Shown here: positions 49,310 to 58,837 of the stretch, in pieces
How the letters are laid out: each line of letters opens with the position of its first letter
How positions within the stretch are numbered: the first letter of the stretch is position 1
Source: Streptomyces tibetensis
GTDB lineage: Bacteria; Actinomycetota; Actinomycetes; Streptomycetales; Streptomycetaceae
NCBI RefSeq assembly: GCF_007655005.1
Contig: NZ_SZVW01000003.1
Location: 372,001-436,000 of the forward strand
Reading direction: 5' to 3'
Length of the DNA: 64,000 nucleotides
Position numbers and translations under genes: made by a program
The notes under the pieces: model-generated
The model's database searches: none
Told to the model about the DNA's origin: nothing
The model's input: only the letters and a program-made list of their open reading frames with translations

Positions 49310-49966
49310 GTGAATATCAGCCCCCAGCCTGCCGCGCGCCCCAGGGCCCGCGGCACCGAGCGCTCGATGGCGCGCCGTGCCGAACTCATCGCCATCGGGC
49401 GGAGGTTGTTCGCCGACACGTCGTACGACGCCCTGTCGATGGACGACATCGCCCGGCAGGCGCACGTCGCCAAGGGGCTGATCTACTACTACTTCCAGTC
49501 CAAGCGCGGCTACTACCTGGCCATCGTCCAGGACTCGGTCACCGAACTGCTGACCCTCGCGGCGAGCGGCCCGGAACTGCCCCCGGTCGACCGGGTCCAG
49601 CGCACCATCGACAGCTATCTGCGCTACGCCGAGCACAACCAGGCGGCGTACCGCACGATCGTGAGCGGCGGCGTCGGCTTCGACACCGAGGTGCACGCCA
49701 TCCGCGACGGAGTGCGCGAGGCCGTCGTGACCACCATCGCCGAGGGTGCGTACGGCCGCGCCGACATCACCCCGCTGGCGCGCATGGGCCTGCTGTCCTG
49801 GGTGTGCAGCGTCGAGGGCGCCACGCTCGAATGGATCGACCGTCCAGAACTGCCCCGCGGCACCATGTGCGAGCTGCTCGTGAAGACCCTCGGCGGTGCC
49901 CTGCGCGCGATCGAGGAACTCGACCCCGCCCACCAGGCCCCGCAGCCCGCGCGCCGGGGCCTGTGA
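49310..49966 (+). CDS. TetR family transcriptional regulator
   Basis: A 218-residue regulator. The N-terminal domain has IGRRLFADTSYDALSMDDIA and RQAHVAKGLIYYYFQSKRGY, the classic TetR helix-turn-helix. The C-terminal ligand domain is unspecific. GTG at 49310 is chosen, with AGGG upstream; a TTG at 49292 is also in frame. CATACT at 49265-49270 is a plausible -10. No target is evident; the adjacent acyl-CoA dehydrogenase is one candidate. Confidence 0.85.
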   Translation: MNISPQPAARPRARGTERSMARRAELIAIGRRLFADTSYDALSMDDIARQAHVAKGLIYYYFQSKRGYYLAIVQDSVTELLTLAASGPELPPVDRVQRTIDSYLRYAEHNQAAYRTIVSGGVGFDTEVHAIRDGVREAVVTTIAEGAYGRADITPLARMGLLSWVCSVEGATLEWIDRPELPRGTMCELLVKTLGGALRAIEELDPAHQAPQPARRGL

Positions 49967-50014
49967 ACGAGGGGCGGAGGGCCGCCGCGGACCCCCCGCC
50001 CCTGGGTCCGTGCC

Positions 50015-51277
<1,263 letters not shown>

Positions 51278-51346
51278 CCGGTGTCTCCTCGTGGGGAGAG
51301 GGAACGCGCGCCGATTGGCATGAACGCGGTGAATCGGTGGAGCGAA

Positions 51347-51389
51347 ACAGTAGGAGGACTAGACCAGTTGGGTCAATGGTGCGGACCAA
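51347..51389 (-). promoter_or_regulatory. chitinase promoter with paired 12-base repeats
   Basis: Minus strand: TTGGTCCGCACC (51389-51378), -35 TTGACC (51376-51371), CTGGTCTAGTCC (51367-51356), -10 TACTGT (51352-51347), 18-base spacer. Direct repeats overlapping the -35 are typical of Streptomyces chi genes and mediate chitin induction and glucose repression; the repeats also resemble DasR sites. The rest of this 331-base gap serves the divergent acyl-CoA dehydrogenase. Confidence 0.8.
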
Positions 51390-51608
51390 TTCCGCCGACT
51401 CCGACGGGCTCCGCCATTTCTTGAAGTGAGCGGTCGTTAACTGGTGACTCGATGCCTCCGATCGGGCATACTCACAGCGCACAGCCGCTGGTCAGCAGCT
51501 TCCGAGACCCGGGACTGCAAGCATCGGCAAGGCACCAGAACGACCCGGCGGCGCCGCCCCCACCCATGGGCCCGTCCGCCAGTGCCCGACAGGGAGGAGA
51601 GCGTCGCC

Positions 51609-52781
51609 ATGCCCGACCGCGCCCGTCAGCCGGTGGACCGACAACTGCCCACGGAGGAGGCCCGGGACCTGATCTCGCTCGTGCGCGACATCGCGCAGCA
51701 GGAGATCACCCCGAAGGCGGCCGAGGAGGAGGACGCCGGCCGCTTCCCGCGTGAGCTGTTCACGCTGCTCTCCCGCTCCGGACTGCTCGGCCTGCCCTAC
51801 GACTCCGAGTACGGCGGTGGCGACCAGCCCTACGAGGTGTACCTCCAGGTCCTGGAGGAGCTGGCCGCCGCCCGCCTCACCGTCGGTCTCGGCGTCAGCG
51901 TGCACTCCCTGGCCTCCTACGCCCTCGCCGCCTACGGCACCAAGGAGCAGCAGGTCGAACACCTGCCGGCGATGCTCGGCGGCGGCCTGCTGGGTGCCTA
52001 CTGCCTCTCCGAGCCGCACTCCGGATCGGACGCGGCCGCCCTGCGCACCAAGGCCGTGCGGGACGGTGACGACTGGGTGATCACCGGCAGCAAGGCCTGG
52101 ATCACCCACGGCGGGATCGCCGACTTCTACACCGTCATGGCCCGCACCGGCGAGGAGGGCCCGCGCGGGATCACGGCCTTCCTGGTGCCGGGCGACGCGG
52201 AGGGCCTGAGTGCCGCCGTGCCCGAGAAGAAGATGGGCATGAAGGGCTCGCCCACCGCGCAGGTGCACTTCGACGGCGTCCGGGTGTCCGACGACCGGCG
52301 CATCGGCGAGGAGGGGCAGGGCTTCGCGATCGCCCTGTCCTCGCTCGACTCGGGGCGGCTCGGCATCTCGGCGTGCGCGATCGGCGTGGCGCAGGCCGCG
52401 CTGGACGAGGCGGTGGCCTACGCGGCCGAGAGGCGACAGTTCGGCAAGCCGATCGCCGACTTCCAGGGGCTACGCTTCATGCTCGCCGACATGGCCACCC
52501 AGATCGAGGCGGGCCGTGCGCTCTACCTCGCGGCGGCACGGCTGAAAGACGCCGGTCGGCCGTTCGCCAGGCAGGCCGCGATGGCCAAGCTGCACTGCAC
52601 CGACACGGCGATGCGGGTCACCACCGACGCCGTGCAGGTCCTCGGCGGCTACGGCTACACCGCCGACTTCCCGGCCGAGCGCTACATGCGCGAGGCCAAG
52701 GTGCTGCAGATCGTGGAGGGCACCAACCAGATCCAGCGGATGGTCATCGCCCGCCATCTCGTGGGTCCAGAGGGACGCTGA
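51609..52781 (+). CDS. acyl-CoA dehydrogenase
   Basis: A 390-residue FAD enzyme of fatty-acid or branched-chain acyl-CoA oxidation. GAYCLSEPHSGSDAAALRTK and GDDWVITGSKAWITHGGIAD bind FAD, and QIVEGTNQIQRMVIARHLVG carries the catalytic Glu in the position used by short-chain and butyryl enzymes. ATG at 51609 has GGAGGAG upstream. The 3' end overlaps a convergent small gene by 38 bases. The exact acyl substrate cannot be told. Confidence 0.93.
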   Translation: MPDRARQPVDRQLPTEEARDLISLVRDIAQQEITPKAAEEEDAGRFPRELFTLLSRSGLLGLPYDSEYGGGDQPYEVYLQVLEELAAARLTVGLGVSVHSLASYALAAYGTKEQQVEHLPAMLGGGLLGAYCLSEPHSGSDAAALRTKAVRDGDDWVITGSKAWITHGGIADFYTVMARTGEEGPRGITAFLVPGDAEGLSAAVPEKKMGMKGSPTAQVHFDGVRVSDDRRIGEEGQGFAIALSSLDSGRLGISACAIGVAQAALDEAVAYAAERRQFGKPIADFQGLRFMLADMATQIEAGRALYLAAARLKDAGRPFARQAAMAKLHCTDTAMRVTTDAVQVLGGYGYTADFPAERYMREAKVLQIVEGTNQIQRMVIARHLVGPEGR

Positions 52782-52992
52782 ACTGGTCGAGGCCCCGCCA
52801 GGGGGCCGCGAGCCGCATCCACTCCGGGTCGTGCCGACCCGGCAGGGTGCGGCCGCCCTCGGCCCAGGTCCGCATCAGGTCGCGGTAGATCGGCGGGTCC
52901 TGATAGCGGGGCGGAGCCGGCCGAACCGATTCTGCGGGCGGCGGGACGTACAGGAGGCGCTGACGCCCGGTCGCTGAGGAGATGGGGGTCAT
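52744..52992 (-). CDS. small hypothetical protein
   Basis: An 82-residue basic, proline-rich protein (YRDLMRTWAEGGRTLPGRHD; WMRLAAPWRGLDQFSVP). Third codon positions are GC-rich as in real genes here, and the Trp/Arg-rich middle looks conserved rather than random. There is no good ribosome-binding site at ATG 52992. It overlaps the acyl-CoA dehydrogenase end by 38 bases. I do not recognise it. Confidence 0.5.
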   Translation of the reverse strand: MTPISSATGRQRLLYVPPPAESVRPAPPRYQDPPIYRDLMRTWAEGGRTLPGRHDPEWMRLAAPWRGLDQFSVPLDPRDGGR

Positions 52993-53113
52993 ACCAGGGC
53001 AACGCGGCGAAGCCAGGACAGGTCACCGGTGTGGGGAATCGGGCGTGCGTTCAGAGGCGTCCGGGTCCCCGGGCGCACCGGTCAGGCCGCATCGGCCGGC
53101 GCCGCGCGCCGGG

Positions 53114-53170
53114 ACGCACCGAACCCGCACCACGGCGCTTCGCCGGAGCCGTGGTGCGGGTTCGGTGCGT
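53114..53170. terminator. 23-bp perfect hairpin
   Basis: Arms 53114-53136 and 53148-53170 pair without mismatch around an 11-base loop. It lies between two minus-strand genes, 31 bases after the stop of the gene at 53201-53629, and is probably its terminator despite lacking a U-tract. Confidence 0.65.
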
Positions 53171-53200
53171 AACGGAAGCGGCGGGCGGAAACGCCCGCGC

Positions 53201-53629
53201 TCAGGCCGCGCGTCGCATGACCGGGACCCTGATCGGGCGCGAGCCCGGGCCGCCGACATGCGAGAAGGGCTGGGTCCGCCAGTCGAGGCCCTGAGGGAGC
53301 GTCAACAGCAGGGCGGTGTCCTGCTCCTGTGGTTCCACGGACTCGTCCGCGGGGCGGGCGTCCGCGGCCCTGCGGCCGGTTCCGGCGCAGACCGTCAGAC
53401 CGAAGGGGTTCCACGGCGAGGCGCACAGCGCGTGCTCCGGCAGAACCTCCTCGTCCGCCAGCAGGGCGATGGGCTGCGCGCAGTCCGGGCAGACGACCCG
53501 GAACATCTCGAACGTGTCGTAGGCGTCGAGTTCGTCGTCGTAGGCGTCGCGTTCGACGCCCTCCGGCTCGGGCTCGACGACGAGCTGCCGCTTGGGTGCG
53601 GTGCGACCAGGGCGCTTAAGACTCTGCAT
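53201..53629 (-). CDS. small hypothetical protein with CPxC pair
   Basis: A 142-residue acidic protein. MQSLKRPGRTAPKRQLVVEP is a basic start, then an acidic run (EGVERDAYDDELDAYDTF), then FRVVCPDCAQPIALLADEEV, with further cysteines (HALC, TVCAGTG) that could complete a zinc ribbon. ATG at 53629 has GGGAGAA upstream; a longer frame from 53716 is less likely. It resembles conserved Streptomyces proteins of unknown function. Confidence 0.72.
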   Translation of the reverse strand: MQSLKRPGRTAPKRQLVVEPEPEGVERDAYDDELDAYDTFEMFRVVCPDCAQPIALLADEEVLPEHALCASPWNPFGLTVCAGTGRRAADARPADESVEPQEQDTALLLTLPQGLDWRTQPFSHVGGPGSRPIRVPVMRRAA

Positions 53630-53898
53630 TGGGTTCTCCCCCTCGGGCTGGGCCGTATCAGGCACTGCGGCCTCGACCACAGCAAGCACTTCCCGTCCCC
53701 CCTGGGCGGTAATCACGAGAACATCACGGAGGCTGTTCGAGCCCTGTGGCGTTCGTCACATACCCCGCCCGGGTGTCCACTGCGGTGCGTTTGTCCCCCG
53801 GACGGCTGACCGTCGGCTTCCGGACACATCACGAACCGGGCATGACCTGGGCTGCTCAGGTATCGGAGGAGATCAACCGCCCTGTAGGTTCTTGCGCC

Positions 53899-54339
53899 AT
53901 GGAGGAGCTGGACCGACAGATCGTGCAGCTGCTCGTCAAGGACGGGCGGATGAGCTACACCGACCTGGGCAAGGCGACGGGGCTGTCCACGTCGGCCGTG
54001 CACCAGCGGGTGCGGCGGCTGGAGCAGCGTGGCGTCATCCGGGGCTATGCCGCGGTCGTCGACCCGGAGGCCGTCGGGCTGCCCATGACGGCGTTCATCT
54101 CGGTGAAACCGTTCGATCCCAGTGCTCCGGACGACATCGCGGACCGGCTGGCCGGCGTGCCCGAGATCGAGGCCTGCCACAGTGTCGCCGGCGACGAGAA
54201 CTACATCCTGAAGGTGCGGGTGGCGACGCCCCACGAGCTGGAGGAGCTGCTGGCGCGGGTGCGGTCGCTGGCCGGGGTGTCGACGCGGACGACTGTCGTG
54301 TTGTCCACGCCGTACGAGGCGCGGCCGCCCAGGATCTGA
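53899..54339 (+). CDS. Lrp/AsnC family transcriptional regulator
   Basis: A 146-residue regulator: MEELDRQIVQLLVKDGRMSY and the helix-turn-helix GLSTSAVHQRVRRLEQRGVI, then a RAM domain (ACHSVAGDENYILKVRVATP). ATG at 53899 is eight bases after TAGGTT (53885-53890), a TANNNT -10, so the message is probably leaderless or nearly so. It is divergent from the CPxC gene. A dispersed repeat with a terminator-like end follows the stop. Confidence 0.9.
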   Translation: MEELDRQIVQLLVKDGRMSYTDLGKATGLSTSAVHQRVRRLEQRGVIRGYAAVVDPEAVGLPMTAFISVKPFDPSAPDDIADRLAGVPEIEACHSVAGDENYILKVRVATPHELEELLARVRSLAGVSTRTTVVLSTPYEARPPRI

Positions 54340-54343
54340 CCGC

Positions 54344-54410
54344 ACGTCCGCGGCTGCGCGTCGTGTGTGCTCGATCGCGCAGTTCCGCGCGCCCCTTTGC
54401 GGGGGCGTGA
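54344..54410 (+). repeat. copy of a dispersed Streptomyces intergenic repeat
   Basis: The segment with cgcgcagttccgcgcgcccc resembles a sequence family that I recall as frequent in Streptomyces intergenic regions. The final cgcccc/ggggcg can form a short hairpin after the AsnC gene. A related minus-strand copy is at 17104-17164. Confidence 0.5.
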
Positions 54411-54435
54411 CGTACGGCCTGTGAGACTGTGCTCC

Positions 54436-56037
54436 ATGAGTGAGTCCAGTGCGCCGCCGAAGACCGTCCTGCTACGCCGCGGTGAGGTCCACAGCCCTGC
54501 CGACCCCTTCGCCACCGCGATGGTCGTGGAGCGCGGGCAGGTCGCCTGGGTGGGGTCCGAGGGGGCCGCCGACGCCTTCGCCGACGGGGTCGACGAGGTG
54601 GTCGACCTCGACGGGGCACTGGTCACCCCCGCGTTCACCGATGCGCATGTGCACACCACCGCGACGGGACTCGCCCTCACCGGGCTCGATCTGTCCGGCG
54701 CCCCCTCCCTCGAGGCGGCCCTGGCTCTCGTACGGGACTTCGCCGCCGCCCGTCCGCACGACCGGGTGCTGCTCGGGCACGGGTGGGACGCCGCCCGCTG
54801 GCCCGGGGGCCGGCCCCCGACGCGCGCCGAACTCGACGAGGCCACCGGGCACCGGCCCCTCTACCTCAGCCGGATCGACGTCCACTCGGCGGTCGTCACC
54901 ACGGCCCTGCTCGACCTGGTCCCCGATGCCACCCGGGTGGACGGACCGCTCACCGCCGACGCCCATCACGCCGTGCGCGCCGCCGCGTTCGCCGCCGTCA
55001 CGCCGCAGCAGCGCGGCGACGCCCAGCGCGCCGCGCTCGCGCACGCCGTCTCCCTCGGGATCGGCACGCTCCACGAGTGCGCCGGGCCGGAGATCTCCTC
55101 CGAGGACGACTTCACCGGCCTGCTGCGCATCGCGGGCGAGGAGCCCGGACCGCGGGTCGTCGGCTACTGGGCCGAGCAGGACGTCGCCAAGGCACGGGAG
55201 CTGGGCGCGGCCGGCGCCGCGGGGGACCTGTTCGTCGACGGCGCCCTCGGCTCGCACACGGCCTGTCTGCACCAGCCGTACGCCGACGCCGGGCACACCG
55301 GCATCGCCTACCTGGACGCCGACGCCGTCGCGGCGCACGTCGTGGCCTGCACCGAGGCGGGCCTGCAGGCCGGTTTCCACGCCATCGGCGACTCGGCCGT
55401 GGACGCCGTGGTGGAAGGGGTGCGCGCCGCCGCCGAGAAGCTCGGGCTCGGCCGGGTCCGGGCCGCCCGGCACCGCGTCGAGCACGCCGAGATGCTCACT
55501 CCGGAGAGTGTCGCCGCCTTCGCCGAGCTCGGCCTCACGGCATCCGTGCAGCCCGCGTTCGACGCCCTGTGGGGCGGCGAGGAGGGCATGTACGCGCAGC
55601 GCCTGGGCGTGGAGCGGGCCCGTGGCCTGAACCCCTTCGCGGCCCTGCTGCGCGCGGGTGTCCCGCTGGCCTTCGGCTCCGACAGCCCGGTGACGCCGCT
55701 CGACCCGTGGGGCACGGTCCGGGCCGCCGCCTTCCACCGCACGCCGGAGCACCGCGTCTCCGTGCGCGCCGCGTTCACGGCCCACACGCGCGGCGGCTGG
55801 CGGGCCGTGGGACGGGACGACGCGGGCGTTCTGGTCCCCGGCGCCCCCGCCGACTACGCCGTCTGGCGCACCGGCGAACTCGTCGTCCAGGCCCCGGACG
55901 ACCGCGTCGCCCGCTGGTCGACGGACCCCCGCTCCGGCACCCCGGGTCTTCCCGATCTCACTCCGGGCCGCGACCTGCCCGTCTGTCTGCGCACCGTGGT
56001 GGGCGGACGCACGGTCTTCGTACGGCCGGGCGAGTGA
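54436..56037 (+). CDS. amidohydrolase family protein (YtcJ-like)
   Basis: A 533-residue amidohydrolase-3 protein. LVTPAFTDAHVHTTATGLAL near residue 60 carries the HxH metal site; GTLHECAGPEISSEDDFTG, FHAIGDSAVDAVVEGVRAAA, RHRVEHAEMLTPESVAAFAE and GSDSPVTPLDPWGTVRAA supply the remaining His and Asp ligands. Related proteins hydrolyse exocyclic amides or similar bonds; the substrate is not known. ATG at 54436 gives a normal N-terminus. It stands alone. Confidence 0.87.
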   Translation: MSESSAPPKTVLLRRGEVHSPADPFATAMVVERGQVAWVGSEGAADAFADGVDEVVDLDGALVTPAFTDAHVHTTATGLALTGLDLSGAPSLEAALALVRDFAAARPHDRVLLGHGWDAARWPGGRPPTRAELDEATGHRPLYLSRIDVHSAVVTTALLDLVPDATRVDGPLTADAHHAVRAAAFAAVTPQQRGDAQRAALAHAVSLGIGTLHECAGPEISSEDDFTGLLRIAGEEPGPRVVGYWAEQDVAKARELGAAGAAGDLFVDGALGSHTACLHQPYADAGHTGIAYLDADAVAAHVVACTEAGLQAGFHAIGDSAVDAVVEGVRAAAEKLGLGRVRAARHRVEHAEMLTPESVAAFAELGLTASVQPAFDALWGGEEGMYAQRLGVERARGLNPFAALLRAGVPLAFGSDSPVTPLDPWGTVRAAAFHRTPEHRVSVRAAFTAHTRGGWRAVGRDDAGVLVPGAPADYAVWRTGELVVQAPDDRVARWSTDPRSGTPGLPDLTPGRDLPVCLRTVVGGRTVFVRPGE

Positions 56038-56571
56038 TCTACGGGGGTGGCGCGCATGAAGTCGTGTGCCGAGCCCCCGGCGCGCGACCTGCGTATCCTC
56101 GGCGCTGACCAGGGCTTTGCCGCGAGATGCGCAGGTCGAACGGCTGTTGACAGGCGGCCGCAGGAGGCCGGTAGGTTCGGCCGAGTCCACCACCGGACGC
56201 CCGACCGGGGAACGTCCGAGCACTCGCCGCGGCGCCGCCGGGTCAGGGACGGTGTGCCGCACCGGGGCACCGTCACTGGGAGCCAGGCTCAGGCCGGTGC
56301 AGCGCCGAGGGAACGTTCCGGCCGGTCGGGGAGGTGTGACCCGGGTGGGGCCCGCGCGCTCAGTAGACAACGGCTTCAGGTCGATCCGCAGCCGGCGGAT
56401 CCCAGGTCGGCCCGAAGGGCGCCGGGCCCCCATCCGCCGCACACGCGCACCCGGAGGCGCGCTCTTACCCCCGTCTTCCGGATTGGACACCACGATTCGA
56501 ACGTCCTGTCACGTCATCGCAGGCCGGGCCCACTATGGTGGACCTCTGCGTATGAACATGAAGGGGCAGCA
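56038..56571 (+). other. 534-base gap with a promoter and no gene
   Basis: TTGACA at 56147-56152 and TAGGTT at 56172-56177 (19-base spacer, or GTAGGT at 18) form a good promoter, giving a start near 56184. The next 370 bases have no credible reading frame on either strand. A second -10, TATGGT at 56534-56539, is well placed for ppm1 itself. The first promoter could drive a long ppm1 leader or a small RNA. Confidence 0.45.
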
Positions 56572-56575
56572 GTGA
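56552..56575 (+). CDS. possible seven-codon leader peptide overlapping the ppm1 start
   Basis: ATG at 56552 encodes MNMKGQQ and its TGA overlaps the ppm1 GTG (GTGA). It lies between the TATGGT -10 and ppm1 and contains the ppm1 ribosome-binding site. It may couple translation or may be chance. Confidence 0.3.
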   Translation: MNMKGQQ

Positions 56576-57375
56576 ACGACGGCGACGGAACCCTCCCGGC
56601 AGAAGCCGGGGTGAGGAAGTTCGGCCCGCTCGGCACGGCCTTGGTGATCATCCCGACCTACAACGAGGCGGAGAACATCAAGAGCATCGTCGGCCGGGTA
56701 CGCGAGGCCGTCCCCGAGGCGCACGTACTCGTGGCCGACGACAACAGCCCGGACGGCACGGGCAAGCTGGCCGACGAGCTGACCGTCGAGGACGACCACG
56801 TCCACGTGCTGCACCGCAAGGGCAAGGAGGGCCTGGGCGCCGCCTACCTCGCGGGCTTCCGCTGGGGCCTGGAGCGCGACTACGGCGTGCTGATCGAGAT
56901 GGACGCCGACGGCTCCCACCAGCCCGAGGAACTGCCCCGTCTGCTCACCGCCCTCAAGAGCGCCGACCTGGTGCTGGGCTCGCGCTGGGTGCCGGGCGGC
57001 CGGGTGGTGAACTGGCCGAAGTCCCGCGAGGTGATCTCCCGGGGCGGCAGCCTCTACTCCCGGCTGGCGCTCGACCTGCCGCTGCGCGACATCACCGGCG
57101 GTTACCGTGCCTTCCGCCGCGAGACCCTGGAGGGCCTCGGCCTCGACGAGGTCGCCTCCCAGGGGTACTGCTTCCAGGTCGACCTCGCCCGCCGCGCGGT
57201 CAAGGCCGGCTACCACGTGATCGAAGTGCCCATCACGTTCGTCGAGCGCGAACTCGGCGACTCCAAGATGAGCCGCGACATCCTCGTCGAGGCGCTGTGG
57301 CGCGTCACGGCGTGGGGCGTGGGGGAGCGGGTCGGCAAGGTCACGGGGCGCGGCGGCAAGCCCTCGAAGCCGTAG
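56572..57375 (+). CDS. ppm1: polyprenol monophosphomannose synthase
   Basis: A 267-residue family 2 glycosyltransferase that moves mannose from GDP-mannose to polyprenyl phosphate. LVIIPTYNEAENIKSIVGRV, DDNSPDGTG, EMDADGSHQPEELPRLLTAL and GSRWVPGGRVVNWPKSRE are the dolichol-phosphate-mannose synthase motifs. It is a single domain without the Lnt-like fusion of mycobacteria. The donor feeds protein O-mannosylation and is also needed for phage phiC31 infection in S. coelicolor (SCO1423, from memory). GTG at 56572 follows AAGGGG at 56561-56566. Confidence 0.93.
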   Translation: MNDGDGTLPAEAGVRKFGPLGTALVIIPTYNEAENIKSIVGRVREAVPEAHVLVADDNSPDGTGKLADELTVEDDHVHVLHRKGKEGLGAAYLAGFRWGLERDYGVLIEMDADGSHQPEELPRLLTALKSADLVLGSRWVPGGRVVNWPKSREVISRGGSLYSRLALDLPLRDITGGYRAFRRETLEGLGLDEVASQGYCFQVDLARRAVKAGYHVIEVPITFVERELGDSKMSRDILVEALWRVTAWGVGERVGKVTGRGGKPSKP

Positions 57376-57473
57376 CGGCAGCCCCCGGCAGACCACTTCG
57401 GGGGCGGTCGTTCACAGGAACAGCTGATGGTGGCCTTATCCCGTGCTGAGCCGGGGCCAGGCACACTGGACGC

Positions 57474-58049
57474 ATGACGACTGGCGCTCAGACCCCGCTG
57501 TCCCCTGCCCGGCCCAAGCGCTCCCGGCTGCGTACGTTCCTGCCGCTGGGCGTCGCCGCATGGCTGGTGCTGGAGATCTGGCTGCTCACCCTCGTCGCGG
57601 GGGCGACCAGCGGGCTGGTGGTCTTCCTCCTTCTGCTGGCGGGTCTCGTCCTCGGCTCGGTCGTCATCAAGCGGGCCGGACGGCGGGCCTTCCGCAAGCT
57701 CTCCGAGGCGCTGCAACAGCAGCAGAGCGGTGTGATGTCCGAAGCGGGCCGGTCCAACAGCGAGGGCAACGGCCTGATGATGCTGGGCGGCCTGCTCCTG
57801 ATGATCCCCGGTCTGGTCTCGGACGCGGTGGGCCTGCTCCTGCTGCTGCCGCCGGTCCAGAAGATCGTGAGCCGCTCGGCGGAGCGCACCTTCGAGCGCA
57901 AGCTCCGGGAGGCCGGCGCGGGCGGCCTGGGCGGTGCCTTCCAGCAGGCCCGTATGCACCGGCCCGACGGCAAGGTCGTCCAGGGCGAGGTCGTCAGGGA
58001 CGAGCCGGGCGACGCCCCGCAGCAGCCGCGCCCGCCGCTGACGCACTGA
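57474..58049 (+). CDS. fxsA: FxsA family membrane protein
   Basis: A 191-residue protein with two N-terminal helices (FLPLGVAAWLVLEIWLLTLV; TSGLVVFLLLLAGLVLGSVV) and one or two near residue 105 (LMMLGGLLLMIPGLVSDAVG, then a run of Leu). ATG at 57474. The family is named for suppression of F exclusion of phage T7 in E. coli; its normal role is unknown. CACACT ends seven bases before the ATG, so it may be leaderless. It is convergent with rbpA, with a long hairpin between. Confidence 0.9.
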   Translation: MTTGAQTPLSPARPKRSRLRTFLPLGVAAWLVLEIWLLTLVAGATSGLVVFLLLLAGLVLGSVVIKRAGRRAFRKLSEALQQQQSGVMSEAGRSNSEGNGLMMLGGLLLMIPGLVSDAVGLLLLLPPVQKIVSRSAERTFERKLREAGAGGLGGAFQQARMHRPDGKVVQGEVVRDEPGDAPQQPRPPLTH

Positions 58050-58117
58050 GCGGTCCCCGGGAGCGCGCAGCCGAGGGGCCGTTCTCCGACCCGCGCCCCG
58101 GGGTAGCCGGACATGGA

Positions 58118-58162
58118 CAAGACCGCGGGCGCCGTACTTCACGTACGGCGCCCGCGGTCTTG
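58118..58162. terminator. bidirectional terminator between fxsA and rbpA
   Basis: A perfect 20-bp stem (58118-58137 with 58143-58162) with a five-base loop lies between convergent genes. The last bases (gtcttgtg) give a weak T-tail on the plus strand. Confidence 0.8.
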
Positions 58163-58196
58163 TGCTGTGCTGTTGTTCGGGCCAGGCCTTGGGGGA

Positions 58197-58571
58197 CTAG
58201 GCCGACTTGCGGCTGTCACGGGGATGAACAGCGATGTTCATCGCGCCGGAACGCAGCACCGCCAGGCGCTCCTCGAGGACCTCTTCGAGTTCCTCACGGG
58301 TGCGCCGCTCCATCAGCATGTCCCAATGCGTACGCGCGGGCTTGCCCTTCTTCTCTTCAGGGACATCGCCGTCCACGAGGAGTGCCTGGGCCCCACAGAC
58401 CTTGCACTCCCACTCCGGCGGGATCTCCGCCTCGACCGAGAAGGGCATCTCGAACCGGTGCCCCTTCTCGCATGCGTACTCCACGGCCTGGCGCGGGGCC
58501 AGGTCGATGCCGCGGTCCGTCTCGTAGCTGGTCACCACGAGGCGCGTGCCGCGAAGAGCTCGCTCACTCAT
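58197..58571 (-). CDS. rbpA: RNA polymerase-binding protein RbpA
   Basis: A 124-residue actinobacterial transcription factor that binds the principal sigma factor and RNA polymerase and stabilises the open complex. RGIDLAPRQAVEYACEKGHR and EIPPEWECKVCGAQALLVDG hold the zinc or core-domain cysteines; HWDMLMERRTREELEEVLEE is the sigma-interacting helix. ATG at 58571. It is preceded by a perfect sigma-R consensus promoter, matching the known SigR control of rbpA in S. coelicolor (SCO1421). Confidence 0.97.
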   Translation of the reverse strand: MSERALRGTRLVVTSYETDRGIDLAPRQAVEYACEKGHRFEMPFSVEAEIPPEWECKVCGAQALLVDGDVPEEKKGKPARTHWDMLMERRTREELEEVLEERLAVLRSGAMNIAVHPRDSRKSA

Positions 58572-58632
58572 GAATCGTGCCTCCCGGGCTTGTCGCCCAC
58601 AGGACAGGTGTCGCTGTCGTCGTCATCCGGTC

Positions 58633-58658
58633 AACGTCCGGTCGGCGGTAAAGATTCC
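58633..58658 (-). promoter_or_regulatory. sigma-R promoter of rbpA
   Basis: On the minus strand GGAAT (58658-58654), 18 bases, GTT (58635-58633). This is the exact consensus of the disulfide-stress sigma factor SigR. The leader to rbpA is about 55 bases. Confidence 0.85.
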
Positions 58659-58837
58659 CGTTCCGGGTCCCGTTCCGGGTCATGCGTCGCCGTCGTAGCC
58701 GCCCTTGTTGTACCCACCAGCGCCCGGTTTGTCACATCTGATAACAGATATAACCCAGCGTTTCGGCATCTTTGACGCGCAGTAACGGTACGCCTGGCAG
58801 GCCAAACGCGTACACTACAGCCCTTTCGCTCCGAGTG

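Noticed and set aside
56147..56571. RNase P RNA gene
   Set aside because: The stretch ggggaacgtccgagcactc recalls the rnpB P4 strand, but the second P4 strand and the conserved cagaccgcc-like segment are missing and the length is too short.
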